Shown: piece by piece, positions 33,978 to 45,966 of the stretch
Position numbering within the stretch: position 1 is the stretch's first letter
Layout of the letters: each line of letters opens with the position of its first letter
Assembly: GCA_018340805.1 (NCBI GenBank)
Contig: JACMZG010001913.1
Span: 8,034,866-8,098,865 of the forward strand
Length of the DNA stretch: 64,000 nucleotides
Origin: Microvelia longipes
Taxonomy: Eukaryota > Arthropoda > Insecta > Hemiptera > Veliidae
Reading direction: 5' to 3'
Made by a program: the position numbers and the translations under genes
Notes under the pieces: generated by a model
The model's input: only the letters and a program-made list of their open reading frames with translations
Database searches by the model: none
What the model was told of the DNA's origin: nothing

Positions 33978-34335
33978 AAATATAAGGATAGTAATACAAG
34001 ACTAGCATGTAAGGATAGCATACATGGATAGTATACAAGAATAGCACATAATGATAGCATGTATGGATAATATACAAAAATAGCACATAAGGATAGCATA
34101 TATGGATAGTATATAAGAATAGCACATAAGGATAGCATATAAGGTTAGTATACAAAAATACCACATAAGGATAGCATATAAGGATAGTAATTCAAGACTA
34201 GCATATATGGATAGTATACAAGAATAGCATATGAGGATACTGTTCTAAAATAGCACATAAGGATAGCATATAAGGATAGTATACAAGAATAGCACATAAG
34301 GATAGCATATAAGGATATTATACAAGGATAAAATA
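33978..34335 (+). repeat. about 39-bp minisatellite, about 9 copies
   Basis: Units built from two half-units of type AAGAATAGCACATAAGGATA and GCATATAAGGATAGTATAC. The unit is divisible by three, which explains the long repetitive open frames on the minus strand. Confidence 0.85.
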
Positions 34336-34589
34336 TTTTTAATTTTCAACATCAATTACTTTATTATATTTTAAATAATACTGTATGTGTAAAAGAAAAG
34401 TAAATTTTTTTGTGTTTCCACTAAAAATCAAAAACCCGGTATTTCACCAGAAGTACCTGTATCGCCGATAAAATTAGCTGATAAATTTGGCTAAAATAAA
34501 CATATATAGGTTCCATGTAAAGCAGTTTTGTTATACAAACACACATACACACACATATGTAAATAAATAATTAAATAAATAAATAAATA

Positions 34590-34590
34590 A

Positions 34591-34684
<94 letters not shown>
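34590..34684. repeat. TA microsatellite
   Basis: Nearly pure (TA)n after an AAAT-type run. Confidence 0.95.
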
Positions 34685-34688
<4 letters not shown>

Positions 34689-34689
34689 T

Positions 34690-35230
34690 TGAATTGATGG
34701 TTTATAAAAAATTCATTTCAGTTTTTTTAAAATAAATAAAAAATGTAGATTAGTTTACATCTTCCTTTTTGAAAATTTATAAATCAGCATAAAGCAGAAA
34801 AGTAATAATTTTTAAATGGGTTGGAGGAAAAAGGATTTATAATTGGTAAAAAAAATACCAAGTATAAAGTTTCCTCATAAATATCTGAAAAAGACAATTT
34901 TTACTTCGCATTTTCTTTCGGAAGACGAGGATCCAAGAAAAAGGACCCTAAAGGATTTGTTGTTAAAAAATTAAAAACTTTAGCAAACAATCTTAGAAAA
35001 ATGTGTAATTCCGGTCTCAAAGTATTTCCCGGCTTTTCCCGTAAACCGACCCTCCTGGGCAAGACCTCTTATTCCCTGATTCCTTTTCTTCACTTTATTC
35101 CCAAAAGAGTTGTTCTTTTACTTGAGAGAAGTTAATGCAATCATTTTGCCTTTTATTTATAATAAGAACTTGAAGAGTAAAAAAGATATTTTAGAGAGTC
35201 GTTAGAGAGTCGGTAACTATTGAACAATTT
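34690..35230. other. no gene seen
   Basis: AT-rich sequence leading into the first D block. Confidence 0.4.
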
Positions 35231-35234
35231 AAAT

Positions 35235-35690
35235 ACGGGCCTTCGGCCCGTAGCCGCTAAGCGGCCTCGGCGCTTCGCGCCTCGTCCGCTTCGCGGCCAC
35301 ATTGTTGTTGTTTTGTATTAATGTATGGTTTCACTATCGTTTCTTGTTACATGGCATTTTGCACGTATTTAGCGAATTTTCACAGACTCGTTTCACAGGC
35401 CCGCTTCGCGGGCCTGAGAGGCTTTCTCACAAATTTGATTTTGTGAGGAAAAAATCCACACGTTGCAACTGTTAAAGTAACCTTGTATAAAGGGTAAGAA
35501 AAGATTATAGTTTCATCTTTCATCAGCTTTAGTTATCTTCCACTATACAAAAGGGTATAAACTCTAACTTACGTTTATGATTGTTTATAGAATTTAAAGA
35601 AAAATGTCAAATTTTTGTTTTGTAAACAAATTGTTTATTTGAGTAAAATCTTAAGATTGAAAAAATATATTCATGATTATTCAAAATAAA
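35235..35690 (+). repeat. D block with flanking modules
   Basis: GC hairpin block at 35235-35302 (ACGGGCC-TTC-GGCCCGT first), then the TGTTACATGGCA segment and a further GGCCCGC-TTC-GCGGGCC hairpin at 35398-35414. AT-rich modules shared with 41190-41430 follow (AAAAATCCACACGTTGCAAC, TTTATGATTGTTTATA). No E element directly attached. Confidence 0.7.
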
Positions 35691-35693
35691 AAT

Positions 35694-36875
35694 ACGGGCC
35701 TTCGGCCCGTAGCCGCTACGCGGCCTCGGCGCTTCGCGCCTCGTCCGCTCGCGGCGTCGCCACCGGGCCGCTTCGCGGCCCGGGGGCCTCCCTGTGGCCG
35801 CAAAGCGGCCACATTGTTGTTGTTTTGTATTATGTGTTGTTTCATTATTGTTCTTGTTACATGGCATTTTGCCATGTATCTAGCGAATTTTCACAGCCTC
35901 TCCACACAGGCCCGCTTCGCGGGCTTGAGTGGCTTTCTCACAAACTTGATTTTACTAATTGAGATTTTATTAATACTCTATTATTAATAGTATGCTATAA
36001 TATTAAAATTAAGAAACATTATAAACAAAAAATATTATTCATGATTTTTGTTTTTAAATAAAAATACCGTTTCCGTCACTAAAGATTGTCTGATTGAGCT
36101 GAAACCGGTCGCAATGGTTTTAGAATGACTTCGACCGTATAAAGACAACTTCAACACTTACTTACATTTATGATTGTTTATAAAATTTAAAGAAAAATGT
36201 CAAATTTTTTTTTGTAAACAAATTGTTTATTTGAGTAAAATCTTAAGGTTGAAAAAAATATATTCATGATTATTTAAAATAAAAATACCGTTTGCGTCAC
36301 TTAGGATTGTCCGATTGAGCTGAAACTGGTCGCATTCGTTTTAGAATAACTTCGACCATATAAAGACTACTTCGATGTTCTTCCTCTTTACGGGTCTGCT
36401 TAGCTCGGCGTGGTTCAGTGGAAGCCATTTTTGCCCTGTCTCTCTGGGACAGTAGGCTTACCATGATGGAGCAAGAGGTAGAGGTCTCTCTTTTATACTA
36501 TATCCTCACCCTCCAACACTACTGAACCCAACAGATATCGTACGAGTCTTTGACCTAGACGTATACATATATACAAGATTATATATATATGTATACCAAT
36601 TGCGCCATTTGTGATGGTTCGATTGAGCTGAAATTGGTCTTAATCGATTCAGCTAGCCGTCTACCTAAATACTAGATACCTAGTTTTAAAGCATTTTAAG
36701 TTTCAAAAAATTTTTTCTTGACGTCATAACTTTGGTTGATGACGTCATAATGTTTTTATAAACAATAGGCCTCGTAACCTCCTCAACATCTCGCGATTTG
36801 CAAAGTTTCGTTTCAATTTGAGAACGCCTTCGAGAGTTATCGTTCGCCATACGAAAGGGTAGAACTCTTACATAC

Positions 36876-36925
<50 letters not shown>

Positions 36926-37078
36926 ATATATTATATATACATATAATATAAACTTTTTGGGACATATATTTTTGTTATCAGGAAGCCAATAGGAACCGAT
37001 TCCACTCACTCCCACCCTCAACTTCCGTCATCCGAACAACCTCATAAGCGTCATTTTCATTATGAAAATTCGCTAAAA
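35694..37078 (+). mobile_element. D block plus E element, copy 1
   Basis: D block 35694-35820 with seven mini-hairpins. The sequence then runs from TAGCGAATTTTCA (about 35880) to the inverse TGAAAATTCGCTA at about 37063-37075. A partial E start (36066-36160) and an inserted AT module precede the full E unit at 36285-37078. E contains two TGACGTCA sites (36719, 36739), a TA run and the conserved ending TCCGAACAACCTCATAAGCG. Confidence 0.65.
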
Positions 37079-37241
37079 CGAAAAAAATATGGCAGTAATA
37101 CATTTGCGTGAAAGCTCCACTTTCATCTATTTATTGATCCCACCTTGGAAAATGTTTTACTGGAGAACTTGGTTTTGAAATAGTAAGAAAATTTAGCATT
37201 GAAATTAGTTATTAAATTACTGATGCTAACAACTATAATAT

Positions 37242-38550
37242 ACGGGCCTTCGGCCCGTAGCCGCTACGCGGCCTCGGCGCTTCGCGCCTCGTCCGCTCCA
37301 CGGCGTCGGCCCACCGGGCCGCTTCGCGGCCGGGGGCTCCCTGTGGCGCTTCGCGGCCACATTGTTGTTGGTTTGTATTATGTGTTGTTCTTGTTACATG
37401 GCATTTTGCCATGTATCTAGCGAATTTTCACAGCCTTTCCACACAGGCCCGCTTCGCGGGCCTGAGAGGCTTTCTCACAAATTTGATTTTGCTAATTGAG
37501 ATTTTATTCATACTCTATTATTAATAGTATGCTATAATATTAAAATTAAGAAGCATTATTGGGCCGGCAATCGCGCAACAATCATCACGGAATTCATTCT
37601 AGCTACACAAATTTAAAGTCAGACAGCTTTAACTTTCACAGAGTTTTATTGGTATAAGTATCGATACGAAGAAGGAACAACTGTAACATAAAGCGTCCCG
37701 TTTTCGCGAACAATAATCGAACAAGAACCCGTAAAAAACCGTTTGAACCTGGTTAGAACCCGTAAAGAATATTTTACCGTCTAAACTATAAATTATGAAA
37801 CGAATCGAAAAACTAGAATAAAATACGTCAAACATAATTCTTTCCTGACAGTGTTGTCCAAAATAACAAAACAAAACAAGTATAGATAAATAAAAAAGCG
37901 GCGGCCGCGACAATTATAAACAAAAATATATTCAAGATTTTTGTTTTTAAATAAAAATGCCGTTTCCGTCACTTAAGATTGCCTGACTGAGCTGAAACCG
38001 GTCGCAATCGTTTTAGAATGACTTCGACCATATAAAGACTACTTCGAGGTTCTTCCGCTTTACGGGCCTGCTTAGCTCGGCGTGGTTTAGTGGAAGCCAT
38101 TTTTGTCCTGTCTCTCTGGGACAGGCTTACCAGGATGGAGCAAGAGGTAGAGGCCCCTCTTTTATACTATATCCCCACCCTCTAACACTACTGAACCCAA
38201 CAGATATCGTACGAGTCTTTGACCTAGACGTATACATATATACAAGATTATATATATATGTATACCGTTTGCGCCATTTGTGATAGTTCGATTGAGCTGA
38301 AATCGGTCTTAATCGACTCAGCTAGCCGTCTACTTTAATACGAGATACCTTGTTTTAAAGCCATTTCAAGTTTCAAAAAATTTTTTTTTTTCATGACGTC
38401 ATAACTTTGGTTGATGACGTCATAATGTTTTTATAAACAATAGGCTCGTAACCTCCTCGACATCTCGCGATTTGCAAAGTTTCGTTTCAATTTGAGAACG
38501 CCTTCGAGAGTTATCGTTCGCCATACGAAAGGGTAGAAACTCTTACATAC

Positions 38551-38582
<32 letters not shown>

Positions 38583-38727
38583 TATATATACATATATATA
38601 TAAACTTTTTTCGGACATACTTTTTTGTTATCAGGAAGCCAATAAGAACCGATTCCGCTCACTCCCACCCTCAACTTCCGTCATCCGAACAACCTCATAA
38701 GCGTCATTTTCATTATGAAAATTCGCT
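37242..38727 (+). mobile_element. D block plus E element, copy 2, with nested solo LTR
   Basis: D block 37242-37362, the TAGCGAATTTTCA end near 37419, a solo-LTR insertion at 37560-37912, then E from 37958 to TGAAAATTCGCTA at about 38714-38726. TGACGTCA at 38394 and 38415. Confidence 0.65.
37560..37912. mobile_element. solo LTR of an LTR retrotransposon
   Basis: This 353-bp insert begins TGGGCCGGC and ends GCGACA (TG..CA) and is flanked by ATTAT at 37555-37559 and 37913-37917. Other copies of the host repeat (about 36010 and 58372) have a single uninterrupted CATTATAAAC, giving the empty site. The 5-bp duplication and TG/CA termini fit a solo LTR. No internal coding region remains, so the superfamily cannot be told. 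Confidence 0.75.
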
Positions 38728-39313
38728 AATACCGTTTGCGTCACTTCAGATTGTCCGATTGAGCTGAAACTGGTCGCATTCGTTTTAGAATAACTTCGAC
38801 CATATAAAGACTACTTCGATGTTCTTCCTCTTTACGGGTCTGCTTAGCTTGGCGTGGTTCAGTGGAAGCCATTTTTGCCCTGTCTCTCTGGACAGTAGGC
38901 TTACCATGATGGAGCAAGAGGTAGAGGTCTCTCTTTTATACTATACCCCACCCTCTAACACTTCTGAACCCAACAGATATCGTACGAGTCTTTGACCTAG
39001 ATGCATACATATATACAAGATATATATATGTATACCGATTGCGCCATTTGTGATGGTTCGATTGAGCTGAAATTGGTCTTAATCGATTCAGCTAGCCGTC
39101 TACCTAAACACGAAATACCTTGTTTTAAAGCCATTTTAAGTTTCAAAAAAATTTTTTTTTCATGACGTCATAACTTTGGTTGATGACGTCATAATGTTTT
39201 TATAAACAATAGGCCTCGTAACCTCCTCAACATCTCTCGATTTGCAAAGTTTCGTTTCAATTTGAGAACGCCTTCGAGAGTTATCGTTCGCCATACGAAA
39301 GGGTAGAAACTCT

Positions 39314-39364
<51 letters not shown>

Positions 39365-39492
39365 AACTTTTTTCGGACATATATTTTTGTTATCAGGAAG
39401 CCAATAGGAACCGATTCCACTCACTCCCACCCTCAACTTCCGCCATCCGAACAACCTCATAAGCGTCATTTTCATTATGAAAATTCGCTAAA
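38728..39492 (+). mobile_element. E element, tandem copy 3
   Basis: Follows copy 2 directly (…TTCGCTA then ATACCGTTTGCG) without a D block. TGACGTCA at 39163 and 39184; the TA run at 39320-39364 differs in length from the other copies. Confidence 0.7.
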
Positions 39493-39539
39493 ACATAAGT
39501 GAGTTCTTAATTAATATCTACCTACCTAAGTTTCTTTAC

Positions 39540-39812
39540 TTAAATATAACCATGGGGCACTGATTAGAACATATTCCTTTATGCCATGGGGAAGGTAAGT
39601 TTGCTCCTATTTCTCTATCTCTTACTACTTCCATGGGGTCAGAAATGTTCCTTAATGCGTCATCCCCTTTATTCAACATCCTTGTATAAACTAAGAGCGT
39701 GTCCTAGGATGCGAACCCAAGACCTCCTTGGGGTCTAAGGTTAGTATAAATACAGACACTTTAGCGACCTCGGCTACTGAGGCGGCTCAGGGTGAACACT
39801 GTACTGAACCTA
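39540..39812 (-). repeat. tRNA(Ser/Leu)-derived SINE candidate
   Basis: Minus strand: TAGCCGAGGTCG (A-box-like, plus 39765-39776) and GGTTCGCATCC (B-box-like, plus 39707-39717) are 59 bases apart, close to long-variable-arm tRNAs. The lead-in GCCGAGGTCGCTAAAGTGTC resembles the D arm of such tRNAs. It cannot fold as an intact tRNA, so a SINE or tRNA pseudogene is inferred; the body down to about 39540 is tentative. Confidence 0.45.
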
Positions 39813-39814
39813 TT

Positions 39815-40150
39815 TAGCTAAACTCAAAAATGGGAATAAGTAGGAACGATGCTTATCGATGTAAAGAAGCAACACCATTTTTCTTAGGAATTATTTTCAA
39901 ATCCGAATCACTTGTGATAGATCAGGTTCCGAGAGGATTGAAAGGATTCTAATATATCAAAGTACTTCGCATCCCATTGGTATATTTTTACATGTTTTCT
40001 CTGCTCCAATGTTTATCAGACACAGAGCCAAAACATAGCTTAATATCTGTCATTCAAAAAGAAACAATATAACTCACTTTCATTCTGAAAAAGTCTACTC
40101 TAATATTTTACATAAAATCAATGCACTGGCTTTCCCATTTCTATTTTTTT
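39815..40150. other. no gene seen
   Basis: Unremarkable sequence between the SINE candidate and a B repeat. Confidence 0.4.
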
Positions 40151-40154
40151 TTAT

Positions 40155-40740
40155 AAATATATTTTTACTTTTCCTAATTTATACCATAGGAATATAGGAA
40201 AAGTATTGTGTTTGCATCGCAAAAAAAAATCGAAACTGGAATTTCATTTGAACCATCCGCTTAGGTATTATTAGAACCTCCTGATTAGTTTTTGCAAAGT
40301 TGTCTACTCTGTTGTGAATGAAAAATGATTTTATAACGGGCAACAATGACTCGAAATTTTAAAAATCCACAAATCGCGGAAAAATGTTTTTCATCAATGA
40401 GAAATTTAGCTCACAAATGTGCTATGTTTTATCTCATTAGCAGCATTAGTTCAATTAAATCGTATACTTCTATCTTTTTTTTAAGAAAAATGTGGAAAAT
40501 TGAAGAATAATACAATACAGAATGAATTTGGTACAAGTGTATCACTTTACGTAATAAATAAGTATTCTAAGTATTTAGCAACATTGATCAAGGTCAGTGC
40601 CTGGATGGGTATAAAAAGAATGCAATTATGGCAGCGTCGAAGACTTATTGCGGTATAAATTTGGTTATTTTTATATTCTGAGGACGAGTAAATGATTTGG
40701 AAGTAGCGAGGAGAAGCTTAGCAAATGAAGCGTCAATAAA
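40155..40740 (-). repeat. family B repeat, inverse orientation
   Basis: Runs from the terminal ACTTTTCCTAATTTATACC..GGAAAAG hairpin segment through GGTCAGTGCCTGGATGGGT to TTCTGAGGACGAG, the reverse of the 13.2-kb copy. Confidence 0.65.
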
Positions 40741-40891
40741 AATGAAAAATCCAACGTAGATTCTTCATCAACATTGATGCGGTCACCACCGGAAGATCTA
40801 AATCTTCATGGCAATGACCGCGGGAGCCTACGAAGTTAAAAATACTCCTCTTTATCAAACTTATTGGACTAGTACCTCAGCGAATCAATAT

Positions 40892-41110
40892 ACGGGCCGA
40901 AGGCCCGTAGCCGCTACGCGGCCCGGGGGCATCCCTGTGGCCGATTCGCGGCCAGGTGGTTGTTGTTTTGTATTATGTGTGGTTTCATTATCGTTTCTTG
41001 TTACATGGCATTTTGCCATGTATCAATGTATGTAAAGCCATTAGGCCTTTTCACAAATTTGATTTTATTAATGCTTTATTATTAATAGTAAGCAATTATA
41101 TCACAGTTAA
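40892..41110 (+). repeat. D block, variant with inverted first hairpin loop
   Basis: The first hairpin reads ACGGGCC-GAA-GGCCCGT (40892-40908) where the other copies have a TTC loop, i.e. the hairpin is inverted in place. Fewer hairpins than the 35.7-kb copy. The TAGCGAATTTTCA end is absent. Confidence 0.7.
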
Positions 41111-41179
41111 CAAACATTATAAAAAAATAATAAGTATATTTAAATACATAACTAATACGTTTTTAATAGAGGCATAAAG

Positions 41180-41711
41180 AATACAAGAAAAAATCCACAC
41201 GTTGCAACTGTTAGAGTAACCTTGTATAAAGGGTAAGAAAAGATTATAGTTTCATCTTTCATCAGTTTTAGTAATCGTTCACCATACGAAAGGGTAAAAA
41301 CTCTTACATACATTTATGATTGTTTATATAATTTAAAGAAAAATGTTAAGTTTTTTTCGTACAAAAATTGTTTATTTGAGTAAAATCTCTAGGTTGAAAA
41401 AAAATATATTCATGATTTTTTTAAATAAAAATACCGTTTTCGTCACTTAGGATTGTCGGATTGAGCTGAAACCGGTCGCAATCGTTTTAGAATTACTTCG
41501 ACCGTATAAAGACTACTTTGAGGTTCTTCCTCTTTACAGGCCTGCTTAGCTCGGCGTGGTTCTGTGGAAGCCATTTTTGTCCTGTCTATCTGGGACAGTA
41601 GGCTTACCAGGATGGAGCAAGAGGTAGAGGCCCCTCTTTTTACTATATCTCCACCCTCTAACACTACTGAACCAAAAGATATCGTACGAGTCTTTGACCT
41701 AGACGTATACA

Positions 41712-41785
<74 letters not shown>

Positions 41786-42112
41786 ACCGTTTGCGCCATT
41801 TGAGATGGTTCGATTGAGCTGAAATTGGTCTTAATCGATTCAGCTAGCCGTCTACCAAAATACGTGATACCTTGTTTTAAAGCAATTTCAAGTTTCAATT
41901 TTTTTTTCATGACGTCATAACTTTGATTGATGACGTCATAATGTTTTATAAACAATAGGCCTTGTAACCTCCTCAACATATCGCAATTTTTTCGGACACA
42001 TTTTTTTGTTATCAGGAAGCCAATAGGAACCGATTTCACTCACTCCCACCCTCAACTTCCGTCATTCAAACAACCTCATAAGCGTCATTTTCATAATGAA
42101 AATTCGCTAAAA
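41180..42112 (+). mobile_element. E element, copy 4, with AT modules and internal deletion
   Basis: Modules at 41190-41430 as at 35450-35690, then E from 41434. TGACGTCA at 41910 and 41931. The segment between CATATCGCAA and TTCGGACACA (normally containing the second TA run) is deleted near 41990. A long first TA run is at 41718-41781. Confidence 0.65.
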
Positions 42113-42184
42113 GAGCGGCTTAGTCTAATATCATTAATGACTTTCACTCAAGCGACTTCTTCTATTGACCATTCGCTAAAAATC

Positions 42185-42290
42185 GGCTGCTTGGTACCTC
42201 GGAACATTTCTTCACCATACAAGATCTCTAAAAGTATCCTTATTTCTTCGGACAGACTTAGCTCTTCGTCCTCAGATTATAGAAATAATT
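42185..42290 (+). repeat. family B fragment
   Basis: GGTACCTCGGAACATTTCTTC and a degraded CTCTTCGTCCTCAGAT motif. Confidence 0.45.
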
Positions 42291-42299
42291 TTATGTATA

Positions 42300-43725
42300 T
42301 TGTTTTAAAGTATATGATCGAACGAAATATTATGTAGAATCAGTGTCGCACACAATCCTTGCGCTTATGCGTCACAAATGGTCAATATATATTATTTTAT
42401 TTGTATATATATTTCTAATTCAATTATTGTAAAAAGGTATTTAAATATAAATAATCGATTTACATTTAATTTCAAAAGTATACCTTAGTATTGCTTACTT
42501 TGCTGCAAGACGGAAGCTACCTTCCATATACAGGGAGCCAATATATGGAACATAATTGGCCATTAATTATGAACAAATCCACTGGTGCTCATTCAAAATT
42601 ATTTGTCCTATTTAAGTTATTGTAATTTTGTACTGATTATTTGATTGTATTTGTATCTAAGGTGGTCAGGTTACTTTTTCGATGTTTCAGAATTTAACCT
42701 ATAGGGCCTCTTTAGTAATAATACCTTTATGCTGACCACACTTATTCCAGCTTGACAAAAATTATCAGACTAACAATTGTTATTACAATTTAAATTGCAT
42801 ATTCTCTTTGTACAATTGTGTCCTTTTCCTTAGCTCCCCTATTTCAATTGCCTCCCGCCATGATGCCCATCCCATTAGGAAATATGTTCTAAAGAAAATT
42901 TACAAAAATTGACTTAAAGAAAGAGATAAATACCATGAGAAAATGTAAAGATTTAAGTAAGTAGGGAAATAATAGAAAAATAAAATGATAGAGACGGCCA
43001 TGGGAGAATAAAAGGAAACATGAAAATATACTGTTAAAAAAACGGATAGAGGTAGAAACATAAGGAGAATAAAGAATAAAGAGCGACACTAAAAAATGTT
43101 GAGAAAGGTAATAAACAAATAAACGTATAGATTGAGGTGTAGACAAGAAGAGAATATAGATAAAAAAGTTAGAAAAAATAGAGATACCGGGAGGGATAGA
43201 GAAAGGTAAATGGAAGAGATAGAGAAGTAAAGATAAACAGATAGAGATATATATAGTGTTGCCAATAAAAATATATACATGTAAGATATGAGCTGTATAT
43301 CCCTTAACTTCATTAATTCTTTTAAGCTTCATATTATAACCCGTAAGGTTAGAGTTTATAAGGAGTTAATAAACTGTTAGTTAGTTGAGAGACTTGTCGA
43401 AGATTACCTGTGAGTAAACTAAGTTACGTAATATCCAGGCAATCCGAAATTAACAGCCTCGGGTTATCCTGGTAATTGAATTTTAAAGGTTTCTGCACAA
43501 CCCGATCTTGTATACCAGAAGGAGGATTTCACAAAACAAATTCCCCACTATAGGTAACACACAAATTAATTATAATGCACTGCCATTGCATAATATTTGT
43601 TAGTATTACTGTTTTATTTAGTCCTAAAACCCTGGGGTTTGGAAGTTACTTATTCGAATGTTTTATGTTAATATGTAAATTTGTCAAAATTTCATTAGAC
43701 AGGCAATAGTACTATTATAAATAGT
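42300..43725. other. no gene; purine-rich tract
   Basis: 42890-43250 is rich in AGAGATA/GAGAAA-type purines, which gives a stop-free leucine/serine-rich frame on the minus strand that is not protein-like. No other signal. Confidence 0.45.
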
Positions 43726-43729
43726 ACAA

Positions 43730-44290
43730 ATAGTAAATTCGTTCCTTTCATTCCCCGCGATCACCCTCCAGTCACTGACAACGCTCAATGCTGCTTAAGT
43801 TTTATGATGTAACAAAAACCATAAATATACTTGTCGCATTGAAACGAAACTTAAGTGTACCATATTTCAACTCAATAAGGTAATTTTCCATTTTTTAAAA
43901 TACGTACACAAGCCATATAATGAAAATTTAACTAATGATGATGATAAGATAAAACTGGGCATATATGTTAGTCTTATACATGGCTTCATGCGTTGACACG
44001 TTTTTTTGATTAGATTTGAAAATCTCAATCTAATCGCAACATTGTTTAGCGTTTTATGATTTTTCGAAATTTTTGCATTACACATATAGACTGATTTTTG
44101 TACAAAGTTTCAACTTCCTAGCATAAATACACTACGGGAGCTATGACGACAAGCAGACACACACACATAAAGACCGACTACTTTGTGAAAACTAATCAGG
44201 AGATCTTAAAATTAATCAGGTCCCGGCTTTGGATTTTTTTGCACAGACGATACTTTTTCTATATATCTACGGTCTACGATATAAAACAGG
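43730..44290 (+). repeat. family B repeat, left arm of inverted pair
   Basis: From CATTCCCCGCGATCACCC through CAATGCTGCTTAAGTTTTATG to the CTACGGTCTACGATATAAAA end. It faces an inverse copy at 44735-45290. Confidence 0.65.
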
Positions 44291-44329
44291 TAAAGTTCAG
44301 GATTTTTTTAATAATTCGTGTAGAAAATT

Positions 44330-44700
44330 TGACCCTAAAATTTGGATTGCAGAACCTAAATGGACAAACTTGGGTAGAAATGTGATGTGAAATTCCGGAA
44401 GAAACCTCTTCTACCGGACCTATGCAGCTCGCACAGGTTATGATCAATACTTGAAATCTGAGTCTGATTGACTCACATGAGTTATTCAGACAAGGTCCTA
44501 AAATTTCCAAGTTCCTAAAATTTGGAATGCAGAACCTAAATGGACAAACATGGGTAGAAATGTGATGTCAAAATTCCGGAAGAAGAGCTGCACAGGTTGT
44601 GATCATTTCACCTGAAATCTGAGAGAAGCCATAAGCTCACTCTTCCTCCTTTATTACTTCAACGTTTTTTTTTTGCTGTGATGATGGCTTTTAGCTAGGT
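44330..44700 (+). repeat. 183-bp direct repeat, two copies
   Basis: CCTAAAATTTGGA(T/A)TGCAGAAC starts at about 44332 and 44515. Both units go on to TGGGTAGAAATGTGATGT and an AATTCCGGAAGAA segment. It lies in the loop between the two inverted B copies. Confidence 0.7.
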
Positions 44701-44734
44701 CCAGATAATAAAACTTTGCTAATAAAATTTTATT

Positions 44735-45290
44735 CCGTAGAGTGACTTTTCCTTATTTATACCGTATGTATATTGGAAAAGTATTGTGTTTGTCAAAAAA
44801 TCCGAAACCGGAATGTCACCAGAATAATCAGTTTCAAGTGTTTTAAGTGCTCCTAAGGGGTTTAGACGACGAATTCTGTCTGTATGTTTGTGTGCGTGTC
44901 TCTCTGTTATCATTGTAGCTCCTAGTGTATTTATGCTAGAGGGTTGAAACTTAATACTTAATAAAAATCGGCAAATTATCCAATTGACTTGAAATTCGTA
45001 ACAATTTCTCCAAGTTTCGTTTCAATACGACAAGTATATCCGTGATTTTGTTGTACCATTCAAGTTAAGCAGCATCAAGCGTGGACAGTGCCTGAATGGG
45101 TGACCAAATTTAATGGTGATGAAACTAACGTATTTACTAACTGAGGACAAGCGTAGCGAGTCTAAAGTCGTCTTGCAATATAAATTTAACGACTTGTATA
45201 TTCTGAGGACGAGCGAAGCGAGTCCAAAGCAGTAAGAATGAGTGTAGCGAATTCGAAACTATGAGGAAAAGTTCTGAGATAATCCGTACC
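44735..45290 (-). repeat. family B repeat, right arm of inverted pair
   Basis: Starts with the ACTTTTCCTTATTTATACC..GGAAAAG hairpin and ends with GAGGACGAGCGAAGCGAGTC and GTCCAAAGC-type motifs in inverse orientation. Confidence 0.65.
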
Positions 45291-45294
45291 TTAT

Positions 45295-45966
45295 TCTTTA
45301 CTACGTCACATGAGGTATCCGCGAAGTCACCAATATTTATTGAACCAAATAAAGTCGCATTGAAATATTAGTTGGAATTTTTAGATAAAAATGAAATAAT
45401 GGTGCAGGGGCCAATCAACCTGGCGAGTTTCTAAGTAAATCTCAGTCATATCACATGGTTTTCACGCTAGATGCTCTACTGTTTGTACTTCTGTTTAAAG
45501 TCAGACTGCATCTGGTACTCTATAGGTTTAATGATAGTTGGGTTATTTTCAACATGAAGACCTTAATTTATTTCAGGCTTACTTACTGGTGAGTTTATAG
45601 ATGCTTGCTTTAGAAGCAACCATACCGTAAGAGGCGTTGAATGATATGGATACACTCTAACTGCCTCGTGTATGGGACTGAAGTCATGTTGTAGAGAGGT
45701 GTTAAAGCTATATAGGATAGTAGGTCAGAACAACTGCAGGTGAGCATTACGGCAAAAAAAAAAAAGAAATTAAAGCATTGGGACTAAGCAGGTCTCTTAA
45801 GGTAAGATAATGCATGACATGACTCCGGAAAAGATAATGCAGCATCAGTTGATAAGAATAAAAATGTATTATAGAATAAAAATTCAAGTCGTGTTAATGA
45901 TTCAGTTCAGTATTTTGTTAAAGTCAAAAGTAAAGGTGTTAATAAAAATTCAAACCATCAAGTGGA
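45295..45966. other. no gene seen; LINE target site at right end
   Basis: Unremarkable sequence. The last 15 bases, AAACCATCAAGTGGA (45952-45966), are the left target duplication of the LINE. Confidence 0.5.

Noticed and set aside
33835..34164. 109-codon minus-strand frame with repeated tyrosine/leucine units
   Set aside because: It is the 39-bp minisatellite read in frame.
35235..35302. Bacterial contamination suggested by GC-rich palindromes
   Set aside because: The blocks recur five times in the same orientation inside AT-rich repeats that continue on both sides, so they belong to the host genome.
35607..35987. Arginine/alanine-rich open frames on both strands over the D block
   Set aside because: They follow from GC-rich hairpin sequence, differ in frame between copies and have no homology; similar frames at 37199-37420 and 40808-41035 were rejected for the same reason.
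41443..42039. 198-codon frame on the minus strand across an E element
   Set aside because: It runs through a TA microsatellite, and the corresponding region in the other E copies is interrupted. The short conserved MASTEPRRAKQA-like part reflects DNA similarity of the repeat.
42889..43332. 147-codon minus-strand frame rich in Leu, Phe and Ser
   Set aside because: It is the complement of a purine-rich tract with few stop codons; no protein-like features.
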